Virus record (IMG/VR): IMGVR_UViG_3300036715_003744
Coordinates: 1 to 43,466 of that record
Source of the DNA: a virus
Reading direction: 5' to 3' (one strand)
DNA: 43,466 bases
Part shown: positions 6,947-15,196 of the stretch, piece by piece
Layout: every line of letters starts with the position of its first letter
How positions within the stretch are numbered: position 1 is the stretch's first letter
The notes under the pieces: generated by a model
What the model was told of the DNA's origin: nothing
The model's input: only the letters and a program-made list of their open reading frames with translations
Database searches by the model: none
Translations under genes and position numbers: made by a program

Positions 6947-9287
6947 GCGTCAGGCCGACGACGGTGACGGGCAGCGGGAGGGTCTGCCGCAGAATGGCCC
7001 GCGCATACCGGTCCCACGTGCCGTTGACGGGCACGACGATGAGCTGCGTCGAGTTCGCCGGGGGCAGGTAGCTGTCGGTCACCTGGCGCTGGCGCCACTC
7101 GGTGAGGTGGTCCTGGTCCTGCCCGGTGAAGAGCCCGCGCGCCTGGTCGACCTCCCAGCGCACCGAGACCACCTGCTTCTGGGCCTTGGCGACGTCGACG
7201 GCGTCGAGCGCGTCGAGCTCGCACTGGTAGAGCAGGCCCACGAACATGACGATGTCGGTGGTGGGCGCGTCGATGGCGTTGGCCACCGGCAGCTCGGGCA
7301 AGGTGATGGTGCCGCCCGAGACGATCATCGGGCCGTAGGGCGGGTTCCCGCGCGAGACCGCATACACGGGCAGCCCCTCGAGGTGGCCCAGGCCAGTGAG
7401 CGTCTGCGCGGGTGGCCCGCGGTACCGCAGACAGGCGTCGACCGCGGCGTCGTCCTCGGGCGAGTCGTTGCGCCGGCGGGAGTTCATGCACTCGACGTAG
7501 ACGCCACCCGGACGCTGCACGGCGAGGTACACCACGTCTTCGTCGACCTCAGGCACGCTGCAGACGCTGCGCACGGTGCCGGTGGTGGGGTGCTGCGCCC
7601 AGCCGTGCGAGCCCTGGCCGCGGTTGAAGGAGAGGCTCAGCAGGCGCCCGTCGGCGCGCACCGCCCACACCAGGCCCCACGGCTCGTCGGCGTAGCACCA
7701 GTCGATCAGGTTGCGCTTCGGGCTGGTCGCGTAGGGGGTCGCGTTGGCTGCGCTCTCGTTGCCGTGGAAGAGGTGCTGGGCCTGCGAGGTGAGGTCCACC
7801 CCGACGAGCCCCTGGGGAAAACTGGCGTTGGTGTCGGTGATGGCCGCGATGACGCTGCGCCCCTTCGACCCGACGTAGAGCACGCTGCCGCCGTCGACCA
7901 TCATCGGCGCCGGGACGCTGGCGTAGAACTGCGAGCCGCCCGGGAGCGTCAGCAGCACCTGGCCCCCGACGCCCTTCTCGATCTCCACCTGCGCCGAGAG
8001 GTTGGTGGGCGACATGGGTGCGCCCTGGGTCCCACCGATGAGCCAGCAGTTGGAGTCGGTCAGCGCCAGCAGGCGGTTCTTCGCTCCGATGAGGAAGCGA
8101 ATGGGGTCACGCTTGTTCGACGCGAGCTCGAAGGCGAGGGCCTGATCCTCGGTGGTGATGAGGTGCGAGTCGAAGTCGTTGTACGCACCGATGGACGACG
8201 CGAAGACCCACCCCGGCCGAAAGTAGCTGCCGGCGAAGATGCGGCGCTGCTGGAAGTAGGTCGAGGTGGCGAACGTGTCGACGAGCGTTGAGCCGTTCGG
8301 CTGCTTGCACTGGCGCGGGTCGGTGCCCTGGAGCGGCTGCAGCGCGTAGTTCGGCGCGTCGCCGATGTCCTTGAAGGTGAAGCTGTCGTCGCCGAGTCGC
8401 TGGTTGGTGGTCCCGACGAAACCGAAGAGCGTGCCGCGCCCGCGGTACACGTTGAAGCTCTGCACCACGCCGGTGGGCGTCGTGCCGATGGCGGGCCCTC
8501 TGTCCGACAGAATCAGCGTGCAGGGCCTGTCGTAGTAGCAGACGACCGGCTGCCCGTTGATGGGCAGAGCGCCGGACACCAGGGCGTAGCTGGCGACGTA
8601 CTTCGTGATGGGCACCGACAACGTCTCGACCAGACGGCCATCAGGCGTCTGGAGGTTGGCCGAAATGCGCCAGTCCCACTCGCGAGCCTGGTGCGTTGAG
8701 TCGGGGGTAAAGGGGTCGTTCGGCGCCGTGCCCCCAGGAGGAGGCGCCTGCAGTAAGTACCCGATGATCCCCATGTACCCGATGCCGGGCGCGTAGCTGA
8801 CGGCCTCGAGGGGCGCCCACGCGATGGCGTTGAACGACCAGCTGCCGTCGGCATTGTGGCGGAGCTCCTGCGGCGCCAGCTGCGGCGAGGTCAGCGTGAG
8901 CACGTCGCCCGACTGCACGTACTGCAGGCTCCAGATGTTGGCCTCAGTGTAGGGCGTCACCAGCTCGAGCGGCACGCCACCCGAGAGCACGGTGGCCCCC
9001 GCGGTGTGGAATCGCACGTAGTAGTGGCCGAACTCGAGCACGTACGACGTCGTCGAGTTGACGATGAAGGGGATGAGGCGCACGCCGGTGTTCGAGCCAC
9101 CGCTGTTCTTCGTCGCCCGAATGAAGCTGGTGCCGCCGCGCGAGACGGCCATGCCCTGCTTCGACGGGAAGAAGTTGAGCATGTAGCGCAGGCCGCGCGC
9201 GTAGGTCGGGAGGTCGTGGCGCCCCCACAGCTGCGGCGAGAGTTCGCCCCCATCGAAGGCGGCCTGTCGAATGAAGCGCGGGGCCAT
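6924..9287 (-). CDS. Tail tubular protein B-like nozzle protein
   Basis: 787 residues, starting at ATG 9287 after a GGGAG SD and three bases after the adaptor gene stop. The N-terminus carries the pattern AFDGGELSPQLWGRHDL followed by YARGLRYMLNFFPSKQG, characteristic of podoviral tail nozzle and stabilisation proteins. The rest is rich in beta-strand-like segments, consistent with a beta-propeller nozzle. Length is typical. It should sit below the portal-adaptor ring and form the distal tail tube. No receptor-binding region is evident, and fibre functions are encoded elsewhere (36385-37722). Confidence 0.8.
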   Translation of the reverse strand: MAPRFIRQAAFDGGELSPQLWGRHDLPTYARGLRYMLNFFPSKQGMAVSRGGTSFIRATKNSGGSNTGVRLIPFIVNSTTSYVLEFGHYYVRFHTAGATVLSGGVPLELVTPYTEANIWSLQYVQSGDVLTLTSPQLAPQELRHNADGSWSFNAIAWAPLEAVSYAPGIGYMGIIGYLLQAPPPGGTAPNDPFTPDSTHQAREWDWRISANLQTPDGRLVETLSVPITKYVASYALVSGALPINGQPVVCYYDRPCTLILSDRGPAIGTTPTGVVQSFNVYRGRGTLFGFVGTTNQRLGDDSFTFKDIGDAPNYALQPLQGTDPRQCKQPNGSTLVDTFATSTYFQQRRIFAGSYFRPGWVFASSIGAYNDFDSHLITTEDQALAFELASNKRDPIRFLIGAKNRLLALTDSNCWLIGGTQGAPMSPTNLSAQVEIEKGVGGQVLLTLPGGSQFYASVPAPMMVDGGSVLYVGSKGRSVIAAITDTNASFPQGLVGVDLTSQAQHLFHGNESAANATPYATSPKRNLIDWCYADEPWGLVWAVRADGRLLSLSFNRGQGSHGWAQHPTTGTVRSVCSVPEVDEDVVYLAVQRPGGVYVECMNSRRRNDSPEDDAAVDACLRYRGPPAQTLTGLGHLEGLPVYAVSRGNPPYGPMIVSGGTITLPELPVANAIDAPTTDIVMFVGLLYQCELDALDAVDVAKAQKQVVSVRWEVDQARGLFTGQDQDHLTEWRQRQVTDSYLPPANSTQLIVVPVNGTWDRYARAILRQTLPLPVTVVGLTREVDVGG

Positions 9288-9290
9288 GTG

Positions 9291-9914
9291 TCACTCCCTG
9301 ATGCGGACGGACTCGCCGTCGGACTCGTTGTCCTCCTGGCCGAACCTCGCGTCGTGGGCCATGGCCTGGTGCAGCGACTGGATCGCCATCTGCTGGGCGT
9401 TGGCGGCCAACTGAGGCTTCACAGGCAGCGACAGGCAGAGCTCGACAGCGAGTTGCCAGGCGACCGCCTGTGCGAAGGTGGCGGGCCAGAGCGCAGGCAC
9501 CGGAAGCTGCGCGACGTAGACGAGCTCGACCGTCACGCCCGTGCCGCCCCAGTCAGTCACCAGCACCTGGCTGGTGGCCTTGTCGTCGAGCTCGACCTCG
9601 AAGGGGATGCGGCCACCCGGGAGCGTCGGGTGCGTGCCCTGGTTCAGGTACAACGGGGTGAGACAGTCGGTGGGCAAGGCGTAGACATAGGTCCACCCGA
9701 GGCGCGTGAGCGACGTCGTGGACAGCACCTGCCGTCGGGTGGCGAAGCGCCAGGGGTATTGCTCGAGCAGCGAGTCGCGGGTCGCGGCGTAGACCGGGTT
9801 GACGGCCTGCGCCTGCGCAGTTGGCTCGGTCAGTGAGTCGATGGTCTCGCGCTGCCCGACGCGCAGCAGCGCGAGGTTCGCGACCTGCGCGTCGGTGAAG
9901 AGCGTGCGAGCCAT
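9291..9914 (-). CDS. Tail tubular protein A-like adaptor
   Basis: 207 residues, ATG 9914 after AAGGGG. The pattern of T7 gp11-like adaptors is visible: N-terminal ANLALLRVGQ, then a tract about AATRDSLLEQYPWRFATRR, and WTYVYALPTDCLTPLYL. The C-terminal helix region contains FAQAVAWQLAVELCLSLPV. The protein should form the ring joining the portal to the nozzle. It lies immediately upstream of the nozzle gene, the conserved order. The C-terminus is acidic (EDNESDGESV). Confidence 0.8.
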   Translation of the reverse strand: MARTLFTDAQVANLALLRVGQRETIDSLTEPTAQAQAVNPVYAATRDSLLEQYPWRFATRRQVLSTTSLTRLGWTYVYALPTDCLTPLYLNQGTHPTLPGGRIPFEVELDDKATSQVLVTDWGGTGVTVELVYVAQLPVPALWPATFAQAVAWQLAVELCLSLPVKPQLAANAQQMAIQSLHQAMAHDARFGQEDNESDGESVRIRE

Positions 9915-9925
9915 GGCCTACCCCT

Positions 9926-10285
9926 TCAGATGACGCTGTCGGACGGGGCGGCCGGCGTGACGGTGGGCAGCACGTTGACGGCCGGGCTGCTCGACGCCGG
10001 GCCCTCGTACGGCACCCAGGTGCGGCCGGGCTTCTCGTCGGTCACCTCGATGATGTCGCCCGGCTCGTAGTACTTCTCGCGGCGGTAGTGCGGCTGGGTC
10101 AGCGTGTACCGCTTGGTGCCCTTGTACTTCGGGTCCAGCGGGGGCGGCGTGCGCAGCTCGACGGCCGGCTGGCCGTTGGCCGCCACGCGCAGGGTGTCGT
10201 TCTCGCCCTGGAGCTTGCCAACCTGCGCCGCGAGCTCATCGAGCTTCGCCTGCATCTGCGCCATCATGTCGTCCTGCTTTGCCAT
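9926..10285 (-). CDS. Small protein with N-terminal coiled coil, head/tail region
   Basis: 119 residues. I chose ATG 10285 rather than 10291 because GAGG sits 7 bases before it. Residues about 5-35 form a coiled coil (MAQMQAKLDELAAQVGKLQG); the remainder is a short beta-rich stretch (KRYTLTQPHYRREKYYEPGD) with a Pro/Ala/Ser tail. No family is recognised. Its leader (10281-10309) is nearly identical to the one before the gene at 18936. The gene lies between the tRNA and the tail adaptor, so a minor virion or assembly role is likely (inference). Confidence 0.75.
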   Translation of the reverse strand: MAKQDDMMAQMQAKLDELAAQVGKLQGENDTLRVAANGQPAVELRTPPPLDPKYKGTKRYTLTQPHYRREKYYEPGDIIEVTDEKPGRTWVPYEGPASSSPAVNVLPTVTPAAPSDSVI

Positions 10286-10311
10286 GTGCATTCCTCAGGG
10301 ACTGCGGTGAG

Positions 10312-10383
10312 TAGCGGGGGCAGGACTCGAACCTGCGATCTTCGCCTTATGAGGGCGCCGAGATGCCACTTCTCTACCCCGCC
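10312..10383 (-). tRNA. tRNA with CAU anticodon (Met or Ile2)
   Basis: A 72-base cloverleaf can be folded by eye. The acceptor has 7 pairs (one G-U) and the D stem GAGA/TCTC has a loop containing GG. The anticodon stem GCGCC/GGCGA (4 of 5 pairs) carries loop CTCATAA, and the T stem GCAGG/CCTGC has loop TTCGAGT. The discriminator is A and no CCA is encoded. The CAU anticodon could be elongator Met or lysidine-modified Ile2; the body cannot settle this by eye. It lies inside the late operon between cement and coiled-coil genes. Confidence 0.88.
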
Positions 10384-10386
10384 AAA

Positions 10387-10412
10387 CGCCTGCGCCCCTT
10401 CGAGCGCAGGCG
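10387..10412 (-). terminator. Strong GC hairpin after cement gene, before tRNA
   Basis: Perfect 9-base-pair stem (CGCCTGCGC with GCGCAGGCG) and an 8-base loop, starting 8 bases after the cement-gene stop on the minus strand and followed by TTTGG. The short T run makes it at best a partial terminator. It may trim transcription after the highly expressed capsid genes, protect their mRNA 3' end, or assist tRNA 5' processing. Confidence 0.5.
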
Positions 10413-10420
10413 GTGAAGCA

Positions 10421-10903
10421 TCAGCCGATGAAGCCGCTGGTCTGCGGGTCCCACGCGATGCCCGCGGTGATGATGCCCGCGGTCATCGCGGCGCCGGCGA
10501 TCGTGTACTTGACGCCGACGTACCGCTGCAGGAGGCCGGGCTGCGGGTTGAGCCGCAGCTGGTAGCCCACCACGAGGGTGGCGAGCGCCAGCACCGAGGT
10601 CTCGTTGTTGACGGTGGGGTTCACGGTCAGCGCCGCGTCGTCGGCGTTGATGATCTGCGCCTGCAGGGTGCCCGCACCGCCCGAGGTGAAGGCCTGCAGC
10701 ACCTCGCAGAAGATGTGGAACAGCGCACCGCGGCCGGCGTCCTTGATGACCTGGCCGGGCTGGTACGACAGGCCGATGGTCTGGGGGATGTTGGGCTTGG
10801 TCGCCTGGCCCCACATGTCCATGACGTTGGTCGAGTTGTACGAGCCGATCGCCTGGGCCAGGTTCTGCTGGTCGGAGAGAATGTTCTGAACGTCGAGGAG
10901 CAT
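10421..10903 (-). CDS. Bbp16-like capsid cement protein
   Basis: 160 residues, ATG 10903 preceded by a purine-rich AAGGAAAAGGAAAA tract. The opening MLLDVQNILSDQQ and the beta-rich body (GALFHIFCEVLQAF, LQAQIINADDAAL, YQLRLNPQPGLLQRYVGVKY) match the Bbp16 family of capsid decoration proteins described for Bordetella phage BPP-1. It directly follows the major capsid gene, as in BPP-1. It should form trimers or dimers on the outside of the HK97-fold shell to stabilise it. Confidence 0.8.
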   Translation of the reverse strand: MLLDVQNILSDQQNLAQAIGSYNSTNVMDMWGQATKPNIPQTIGLSYQPGQVIKDAGRGALFHIFCEVLQAFTSGGAGTLQAQIINADDAALTVNPTVNNETSVLALATLVVGYQLRLNPQPGLLQRYVGVKYTIAGAAMTAGIITAGIAWDPQTSGFIG

Positions 10904-10941
10904 GGTGTTTTCCTTTTCCTTGGGTGGCTGCTGCGCCGAGG

Positions 10942-11934
10942 TCAGACGACCGGGGCTTCGGTGGGCAGGAGCGCGTCCGTCTCGCGGATCGGAATCCCGA
11001 GGAACGTGGTGATGGGCTGGCCGCCGACGTTCTCGATCTTCAGCGTCGAGTTGCGGACCGAGTCGAGCGCCTGCAGGTGCAGGTACGTCGCCACGGTGCG
11101 GTTCACGTAGAACGCGAGCCGCCCTTCGCCCGGCTTGAAGATCATGTGGTACGCCTTGATCATCGCGGTGATGATCAGGTTGCCGGTCGACAGCAGGTTC
11201 GACGTGTCGACGTTGGCGATGCGCACCACGTTGCGCCAGTCCTTGACGCAGAGCCCCAGCTTCCAGTTCCAGTTCGCCACGTAGGCGCGGAACTTCTTGC
11301 CGGTGCCGTCGTCCCAGGGCTGGATGCCCAGGTCATTCATCGTGATGCCGGCCTTCGACCCCTTCGGGTAGATGCCGAACACCGTCTCCGGGCCCCAGTT
11401 GATGAGCCAGATCGACGACTGGTCAGAGCCAGCCGCCGCGGCGTCGGCCTTGATGATCTGCGCGCCGGCGCCGTACGACGTGGTGCTGTCGAAGCGCGGC
11501 GAGAGCCCCATGAACTTCTCAGGGTTCGTCTTGGTCGAGTGGTAGAACATGCCCGTCTCGACTTCGTTCGACAGGGACGAAATGAAGGCCTTGTCCTCAC
11601 TCGAGCGGAACGCCGCCTCGTTGCCATTCAGCTTGGCGAGCTCGGCGTCGACCACCGACCAGCCTTCGAGCTGGCCGCAAGCCTCGTCGATCTGGTCAGT
11701 GCGGCTCTTCGAAGGCGCGACGCCTTCGTTGAACCGGCGCCACGAGACCGACGGGAGGCCGGTACGCGACGTGAATCGGTGCCCCGTGGGCAGGTTGCCC
11801 TCGAGGAAGGTGGCGTCCTGCAGAATCACGTTTCGCTGGGTGAGCAGCTCGACGATGTTGGCGATCGCGCCGCCGGGGTCAGTGCGCTTGATCTGATCGA
11901 TCAAGGTCGGGTTGTTTGCGTTGACAGTTGCCAT
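10942..11934 (-). CDS. Major capsid protein (BPP-1 Bbp17-like, HK97 fold)
   Basis: 330 residues, ATG 11934 with a GGAG SD 9 bases upstream. The sequence shows the usual pattern of this capsid family: N-terminal ANNPTLIDQIKR, GLPSVSWRRFNEGVAPSKS in the extended N-arm region, SSIWLINWGPETVFGIYPKG mid-protein, and YLHLQALDSVRNSTLKIE with GIPIRETDALL at the C-terminus. Length is normal. It is encoded between scaffold and cement genes, the BPP-1 order. Highly expressed late gene. Confidence 0.88.
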   Translation of the reverse strand: MATVNANNPTLIDQIKRTDPGGAIANIVELLTQRNVILQDATFLEGNLPTGHRFTSRTGLPSVSWRRFNEGVAPSKSRTDQIDEACGQLEGWSVVDAELAKLNGNEAAFRSSEDKAFISSLSNEVETGMFYHSTKTNPEKFMGLSPRFDSTTSYGAGAQIIKADAAAAGSDQSSIWLINWGPETVFGIYPKGSKAGITMNDLGIQPWDDGTGKKFRAYVANWNWKLGLCVKDWRNVVRIANVDTSNLLSTGNLIITAMIKAYHMIFKPGEGRLAFYVNRTVATYLHLQALDSVRNSTLKIENVGGQPITTFLGIPIRETDALLPTEAPVV

Positions 11935-11940
11935 TGCTCA

Positions 11941-12621
11941 TCACTCCTTCGGGAACATCGTGGGGTAGAGGTCCCGCTGCAGCTGCTCGTCGGGGGACAG
12001 GTTCGACTTCCCGGCGGCGTTCGACGTCCCGCCGATTCGGTCCTCTGCGCGCGCTTTCCCGATGGCCACGAAGGCCTTCACGAGGAGCGGGTGGTTTCCC
12101 AGGCCGGACTCGTTGAGCAGCTTCACGAGCGGCTCACCTCCGAAGTCCTTCACCGCGCGAACGGCCGCGGCCATGTTCGCGTCGAACTGCTTGCCGTCGG
12201 CGCCGGCGACCTCGGGGTCCGCCTTCACCTCGGTGACCCAGCCGGCGATCGTCTTCTGCTGCGCTTCCTGCTGCGCGGCCTGCGCCTGGCTCTGCACGCC
12301 GGCGTAGAAGTCGACGATCTTCTGCGCCTGCTCGGCCTTGACGCCCGAGTCGGCGACCAGCTTGCTGAAGCCCTCGACGGTGGCCTGGTCGGCGCCCGCG
12401 GGGAACTTGAGCGCGACGGGCTCGGGCGCCTTGTCCGCGGGCTTCGCGGCGTCAGCGGGCCTGGCCGCCTCACCAGCCGCCGCAGCGGGCGCTGGCGCGG
12501 CGGGGGCCTCGGCCGCGGGCGGAGCGCCCAGGAGGCTGTCGCTGGCGGCAGGGGGCGTGGCGGCGCTGGCAGGAGGGGGGCTGACAGGCACGGCGGGGGT
12601 CGTGGGGGCGGTGTCGCTCAC
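11941..12621 (-). CDS. Capsid scaffolding protein
   Basis: 226 residues from GTG 12621. The first 70 residues are almost only Ala, Pro, Ser and Thr. A long helical region (about 75-150, with QAQAAQQEAQQKTIAGW) precedes a C-terminal capsid-contact region ending YPTMFPKE. This acidic, helical, low-complexity make-up and position before the capsid gene define a scaffold. No protease triad is visible. Its start has no classical SD beyond GGG, is preceded by a short perfect hairpin (ACGACT/AGTCGT, about 12625-12639), and lies 19 bases after the repeated upstream element at 12641-12657. Confidence 0.75.
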   Translation of the reverse strand: MSDTAPTTPAVPVSPPPASAATPPAASDSLLGAPPAAEAPAAPAPAAAAGEAARPADAAKPADKAPEPVALKFPAGADQATVEGFSKLVADSGVKAEQAQKIVDFYAGVQSQAQAAQQEAQQKTIAGWVTEVKADPEVAGADGKQFDANMAAAVRAVKDFGGEPLVKLLNESGLGNHPLLVKAFVAIGKARAEDRIGGTSNAAGKSNLSPDEQLQRDLYPTMFPKE

Positions 12622-12631
12622 CCCACGACTG

Positions 12632-12952
12632 TCAGTCGTTGCGCGGACCCTTTCCGGAGAGGCGCTCTGCTTCGGCCGCGAGCAGCTGGTCGATGCGCCC
12701 CTTGGCGTCCTCGGCGATCATCTGGAAGTACTCGAGCCCCGCGGTCGCCTGGACCCGCATCATGAGCTCGCACCCGAAGTCGCGCCGCCCCACCATCTGG
12801 TCGCGCAGGTGCGGGTCGATGGTGGCCAGCGGGCTCCACACACCGGCGTCCTCGAGGAGCGAGAAGATGAGCCGGCGGCCACTGGGCGTCGACATCACGC
12901 TGCGCAGGTCAAGCTGACGGAGCTCGACGCGGAGATCCTCGCTGTCGCTCAC
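12632..12952 (-). CDS. Bbp19-like small head protein
   Basis: 106 residues from GTG 12952, overlapping the previous stop. The pattern SVMSTPSGRRLIFSLLEDAG followed by GRRDFGCELM and EYFQMIAED is that of the Bbp19-like phage family. The family's role is not well established; its place between portal and scaffold suggests head completion or assembly. The last codons contain the late-upstream element that precedes the scaffold start. Confidence 0.78.
   Translation of the reverse strand: MSDSEDLRVELRQLDLRSVMSTPSGRRLIFSLLEDAGVWSPLATIDPHLRDQMVGRRDFGCELMMRVQATAGLEYFQMIAEDAKGRIDQLLAAEAERLSGKGPRND
12641..12657 (-). promoter_or_regulatory. Late upstream element, copy before scaffold
   Basis: Minus-strand CCGGAAAGGGTCCGCGC ends 19 bases before the scaffold GTG. 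The 16-base core is identical to the copy at 36368-36383. Confidence 0.6.
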
Positions 12953-13233
12953 CGGCCGGCCAGCTTTCGTGCAGCCGCCGCGGTGTCGCTCAGTGGCGCG
13001 TCACCAGTGAACATCTCAGGGTAGCGATGGGCGTCGGGCTTTGGGCGCCCGATGCCGAACGTCGCGTTGCCCACGCTGCGCAGCTGGCTCCATAGGAAAT
13101 GCAGGAAGCGCCCGTCGTCGAGCGCCACCAGGCACACGTCGTTGCCCATGGGTCCGCCGTCGCGCACGTAGAGCACGAGGCCCTCGCCGAGTTCGCTGAC
13201 GACGGGAATCGGCGGGTTCAGCTGGGTCATCAT
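12949..13233 (-). CDS. Hypothetical protein between portal and Bbp19-like gene
   Basis: 94 residues beginning at ATG 13233 (a second ATG follows at 13230) and overlapping both neighbours by 4 bases. It has a beta-rich first half (GEGLVLYVRDGG, CLVALDDGRFLHFLW) and a polar Ala-rich C-terminus. No family is recognised. Tight translational coupling within the head operon argues for an assembly-related role. Confidence 0.75.
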   Translation of the reverse strand: MMTQLNPPIPVVSELGEGLVLYVRDGGPMGNDVCLVALDDGRFLHFLWSQLRSVGNATFGIGRPKPDAHRYPEMFTGDAPLSDTAAAARKLAGR

Positions 13234-14921
13234 TTGGCCCCCATGGCCTGCAGCATCGTGGTGAGCGCGTTGTTGCCCTCGGTGTCAGCCTGGCTCGCCG
13301 TCTTCGCCGTCTCGGCCGCCTGCTGCATCTGCGCCGCCTGCTGCTGCTGCTGCGCCATCTGCTGGCGCTGGGCGCGAATGGTGGCCACCTCTTCGTCGGT
13401 GCGCACGATGCCGGCGGGCACGCCCAGCATTTCGCTGTACTCGTCCACCGTGGCGTCGACGTCGAACTTGTCGAGGATCTCCGGCTTCACTGCGGCGACC
13501 TGCCCGATGAAGCCCGCCAGGCGCTCGATGCCGGTGGTACCCAAGAGCTTCTGGGCCTGGGCCATGATGCTGATGTACTCGACGCGCAGGGGCTTCCCGC
13601 TGAGCTCGGGCGGCGCCTTCGGCAGCTTGCCGCGGCGCTGGAGAATCCCGAAGACGCGGTCGACCAGCGGGTTCAGCAGTTCGTTCTGCAGGCGCTCGAG
13701 CACTGTGCCCAACTGCAGGAGCTTCTCCTCGCGGCGCTCGACGACTTCGCGCGCGGTCATTTCGCCGTCGGCCTGGGAGAGCATCAGCCAGAGGTCGGCG
13801 TAGTAGGCCGTCTTGATGCGCGTCTCGTGTTCCCGAATGGTGGCCTCGATGACCGCGGGCGCGTTCGAGTTGATTTCGTAGACGGGCGCGAGCGTTTGCC
13901 CGGGCATGGCCGTGTCGACGTAGTTGACGTCGCCTGGCAGCAGCGACACCCGCCGGTTCGAGAGGCTCGAGGGGCCACGCAGCGGCGGGTTGACGATCTT
14001 GTCGACCATCTGTGACTTGCGCTTCTCGGCCTGCTGCAGCGCACGGCAGTCGCCGAGCGCGTCCATGCCCGGCGAGTCGCCGTAGACGGACTCGCCCGAG
14101 ACGTCCCACCGGGGCGCACAGAAGGGCTTCTCCTCGTAGCCCGCGAGCCGCAGCGGCTTCGCGTCGATGCCCTCGCGTGAGCCGGTCGACTCGAACCACC
14201 AGGACAGCCAAGGCTTGCTGCGCGCGTCGAGGCGGTGCTTCGAGACGATGGGGTTCGGCTCGACCACGTGCACCACCTCGTGCCACTCGTCGAGGCTCCC
14301 GCGATCGAACGCGGCTTGCGCCTGAGCGCTGCACGCCTCGCGGCCGAAGCGCTCGACCAGCTGCCCCACCGACATCTCGAAGGTGCGAAAGAGCGTATCG
14401 ACCTCGCCGCGCGCGGAGCTGGCGAGGAAGAACTGGCCGATCGGCAGCGAGTACCCGCGTACGGTGTCGGCGTCATCGTCGTCGATGAACATCACCGCGG
14501 TGCCGTAGAGGCCGACGCCGGAATAGAGCGTGTGCAGGCAGTTGTAGAGGTTCGACTTCGCGAAGCAGAAGCGAATCTCCTCCTCGACGTCGCCGAGCCA
14601 CATCTTCGCGGCCTCGGTCATTTCGTCCTGCGTCCACCCGGTGATCAGCAGCCGGAACCAGGGCCTCGAGGGGCTGGTGATGCCGGCCATCATGCCCGCG
14701 GCCAGCGTGCGGAGCGCCCAGGTCGGCGTGCCGTTGACGATGGCCGAGTTCTTCTTGCTGCCGGCGGTGGCGCGGTCGCTCGTGAAGAAGCGGGCCCCGC
14801 GCGGCTTCACCTGGGCGGCGAGGTCCATCCAGTGAAAGCGCCACTGAATCTGCTCCGACTTCAGCGAGTCGAGCCGCTTCATCAGCCGCTTCTTGTCGCC
14901 CTGCGGCAGCATCGCGCTCAC
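13230..14921 (-). CDS. Portal / head-tail connector protein (T7 gp8-type)
   Basis: 563 residues from GTG 14921 (overlapping stop). Typical podoviral connector pattern: helical N-terminus with WRFHWMDLAAQVKPRGARFF, then NGTPTWALRTLAAGMMAGITSP, the SRPWFRL motif, VGLYGTAVMFI, and PAVIEATIREHETRIKTAYY before the long C-terminal helix. The tail is Gln-rich (QQMAQQQQQAAQMQQ). It forms the dodecameric ring through which DNA is packaged and ejected. Length is normal for the family. Confidence 0.88.
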   Translation of the reverse strand: MSAMLPQGDKKRLMKRLDSLKSEQIQWRFHWMDLAAQVKPRGARFFTSDRATAGSKKNSAIVNGTPTWALRTLAAGMMAGITSPSRPWFRLLITGWTQDEMTEAAKMWLGDVEEEIRFCFAKSNLYNCLHTLYSGVGLYGTAVMFIDDDDADTVRGYSLPIGQFFLASSARGEVDTLFRTFEMSVGQLVERFGREACSAQAQAAFDRGSLDEWHEVVHVVEPNPIVSKHRLDARSKPWLSWWFESTGSREGIDAKPLRLAGYEEKPFCAPRWDVSGESVYGDSPGMDALGDCRALQQAEKRKSQMVDKIVNPPLRGPSSLSNRRVSLLPGDVNYVDTAMPGQTLAPVYEINSNAPAVIEATIREHETRIKTAYYADLWLMLSQADGEMTAREVVERREEKLLQLGTVLERLQNELLNPLVDRVFGILQRRGKLPKAPPELSGKPLRVEYISIMAQAQKLLGTTGIERLAGFIGQVAAVKPEILDKFDVDATVDEYSEMLGVPAGIVRTDEEVATIRAQRQQMAQQQQQAAQMQQAAETAKTASQADTEGNNALTTMLQAMGAK

Positions 14922-15193
14922 GAGCCACCACCCAGCAGACTGCTCTTGCCGAGGCTGTCAGGGGTGACGCCCGTCGCCCCGCCGAGGAAGGTCTGCGCGC
15001 GGCCATTCATTCGCTGCTTCATCACCAGGCCACCGGCCGCCTCCTGCACGGCCCTGTCGCTAAGGTCGGGCGAGGTGAGGTTGAGCAGCAGCCGCCCGGT
15101 CGGGTCGTACGAGTTGGGGTTGTTCGGGTCCGTTGTGGTGGCGCTCCCGCCGTTACTGATGGTGGCCTTCGCGTCTGCGGTCGCTCCGCCCAT
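14918..15193 (-). CDS. Small hypothetical between TerL and portal
   Basis: 91 residues, ATG 15193. Ser/Thr/Asn-rich N-terminus (ISNGGSATTTDPNNPNSYD), a central helix (LSDRAVQEAAGGLVMKQRM) and a Gly/Ser C-terminus. No family is recognised. It overlaps the portal start by 4 bases. Similar small genes sit at this place in other podoviruses, but I cannot assign a function. Confidence 0.75.
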   Translation of the reverse strand: MGGATADAKATISNGGSATTTDPNNPNSYDPTGRLLLNLTSPDLSDRAVQEAAGGLVMKQRMNGRAQTFLGGATGVTPDSLGKSSLLGGGS

Positions 15194-15196
15194 GAT

